Source of the DNA: an uncultured Bacteroides sp.
Lineage (GTDB): Bacteria > Bacteroidota > Bacteroidia > Bacteroidales > Bacteroidaceae
Length of the DNA stretch: 64,000 nucleotides
Reading direction: 5' to 3'
Assembly: GCA_944322345.1 (NCBI GenBank)
Contig: CALUOO010000002.1
Location: 124,001-188,000, forward strand
The notes beneath the pieces were generated by a model. It worked only from the letters and a program-made list of their open reading frames with translations, did no database searches and had not been told where the DNA came from. Made by a program: the position numbers and the translations under genes. Of the stretch, positions 63,902-64,000 are shown one piece after another. Position 1 is the stretch's first letter, and each line of letters opens with the position of its first letter.

Positions 63902-64000
63902 TTACTCAGAGACTTCGAAGGGAACTCTCTGCTCTTTGCGGAATACGCTGGATTCGAATGTCGCAATCAGTTCTCCATGTTGGTTGGTGACATCTATCTG
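63902..64000 (-). CDS. C-terminal fragment of a probable hotdog-fold thioesterase (PaaI/YbgC type)
   Basis: The minus strand from the right edge encodes 32 residues and a stop: QIDVTNQHGELIATFESS, then VFRKEQRVPFEVSE. The phrase N-Q-x-G-E-L-I-A-x-F-x-x-x-V-F-R-K is the usual last strands of PaaI-type acyl-CoA thioesterases. The rest of the gene lies outside the window. Identification rests on this short end only. Confidence 0.5.
   Translation of the reverse strand, partial: QIDVTNQHGELIATFESSVFRKEQRVPFEVSE

Overview
The window is chromosomal DNA of a gut-type Bacteroidetes, most likely the genus Bacteroides. The evidence is two SusC/SusD loci with lipoproteins of the DUF1735/DUF4973 type, a SusR-like membrane regulator, many secreted glycosidases (families GH92, GH30, GH5, GH3, GH43, GH2), Bacteroides-style promoters with a TAnnTTTG box at -7, and the conserved dapB-lepB-lepB-wbqC neighbourhood. 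I see no transposase, integrase, phage gene or CRISPR array.

Layout. 1-300: tail of a major facilitator transporter. 300-11700, all on the minus strand: dapB, lepB, a second signal-peptidase-like gene, a GH5 enzyme, a C10 peptidase with leucine-rich repeats, a WbqC-family gene, GH30 and GH92. 11767-13671, plus strand: DUF2851 and DUF4348 genes, then tRNA-Pro(TGG) with its own terminator. 14268-15506: an outer-membrane beta-barrel gene. 15788-33776: polysaccharide-utilisation locus 1 (PUL1), minus strand, in order IPT/NHL lipoprotein, SusC, SusD, DUF4973 protein, DUF1735-discoidin lipoprotein, two nearly identical DUF1735-GH43 lipoproteins in tandem, a GH43, a glycerophosphodiesterase-family protein and a GH3. 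A SusR-like regulator (34117-35739) lies just upstream. 35940-40598: lipocalin-like lipoprotein, tRNA-dihydrouridine synthase, CBM9-like protein and PIF1-like helicase. 40673-47498: a tripartite RND efflux operon ending in an LpxA-family acyltransferase. 47786-52537: a DUF1735-EEP nuclease/phosphatase-family lipoprotein and a GH2 beta-galactosidase. 52685-55427: Ig-like lipoprotein and DUF3108 protein. 55938-63369: PUL2 (IPT/NHL, SusC, SusD, DUF1735/DUF4973-type lipoprotein), with no enzyme of its own. 63902-64000: tail of a probable hotdog thioesterase.

How the genes work together. In PUL1 the SusC/SusD pair and three further surface lipoproteins should bind and import a glycan. GH43 and GH3 enzymes trim side chains and release monosaccharides. 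The substrate cannot be fixed from sequence alone; GH43 is mostly alpha-L-arabinofuranosidase, beta-xylosidase or galactosidase. PUL2 probably borrows enzymes from elsewhere, and the GH2 and EEP genes beside it are candidates.

The most unusual signals are these. (a) The intergenic regions carry modular short-repeat elements with a 22-23 bp period, in three sequence families, all with inverted flanks; one family occurs at three places. (b) The signal-peptidase paralogue has lost the catalytic serine and lysine while the reading frame is intact. (c) The GH43 tandem duplication is almost perfectly homogenised around a decayed fragment of a third GH43 gene. (d) An LpxA-like gene closes the efflux operon, whose transcript probably begins with a perfect 11-bp inverted repeat. 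(e) A large nested stem-loop ends PUL1. (f) An 8-bp tandem repeat sits directly in front of the GH30 start codon.
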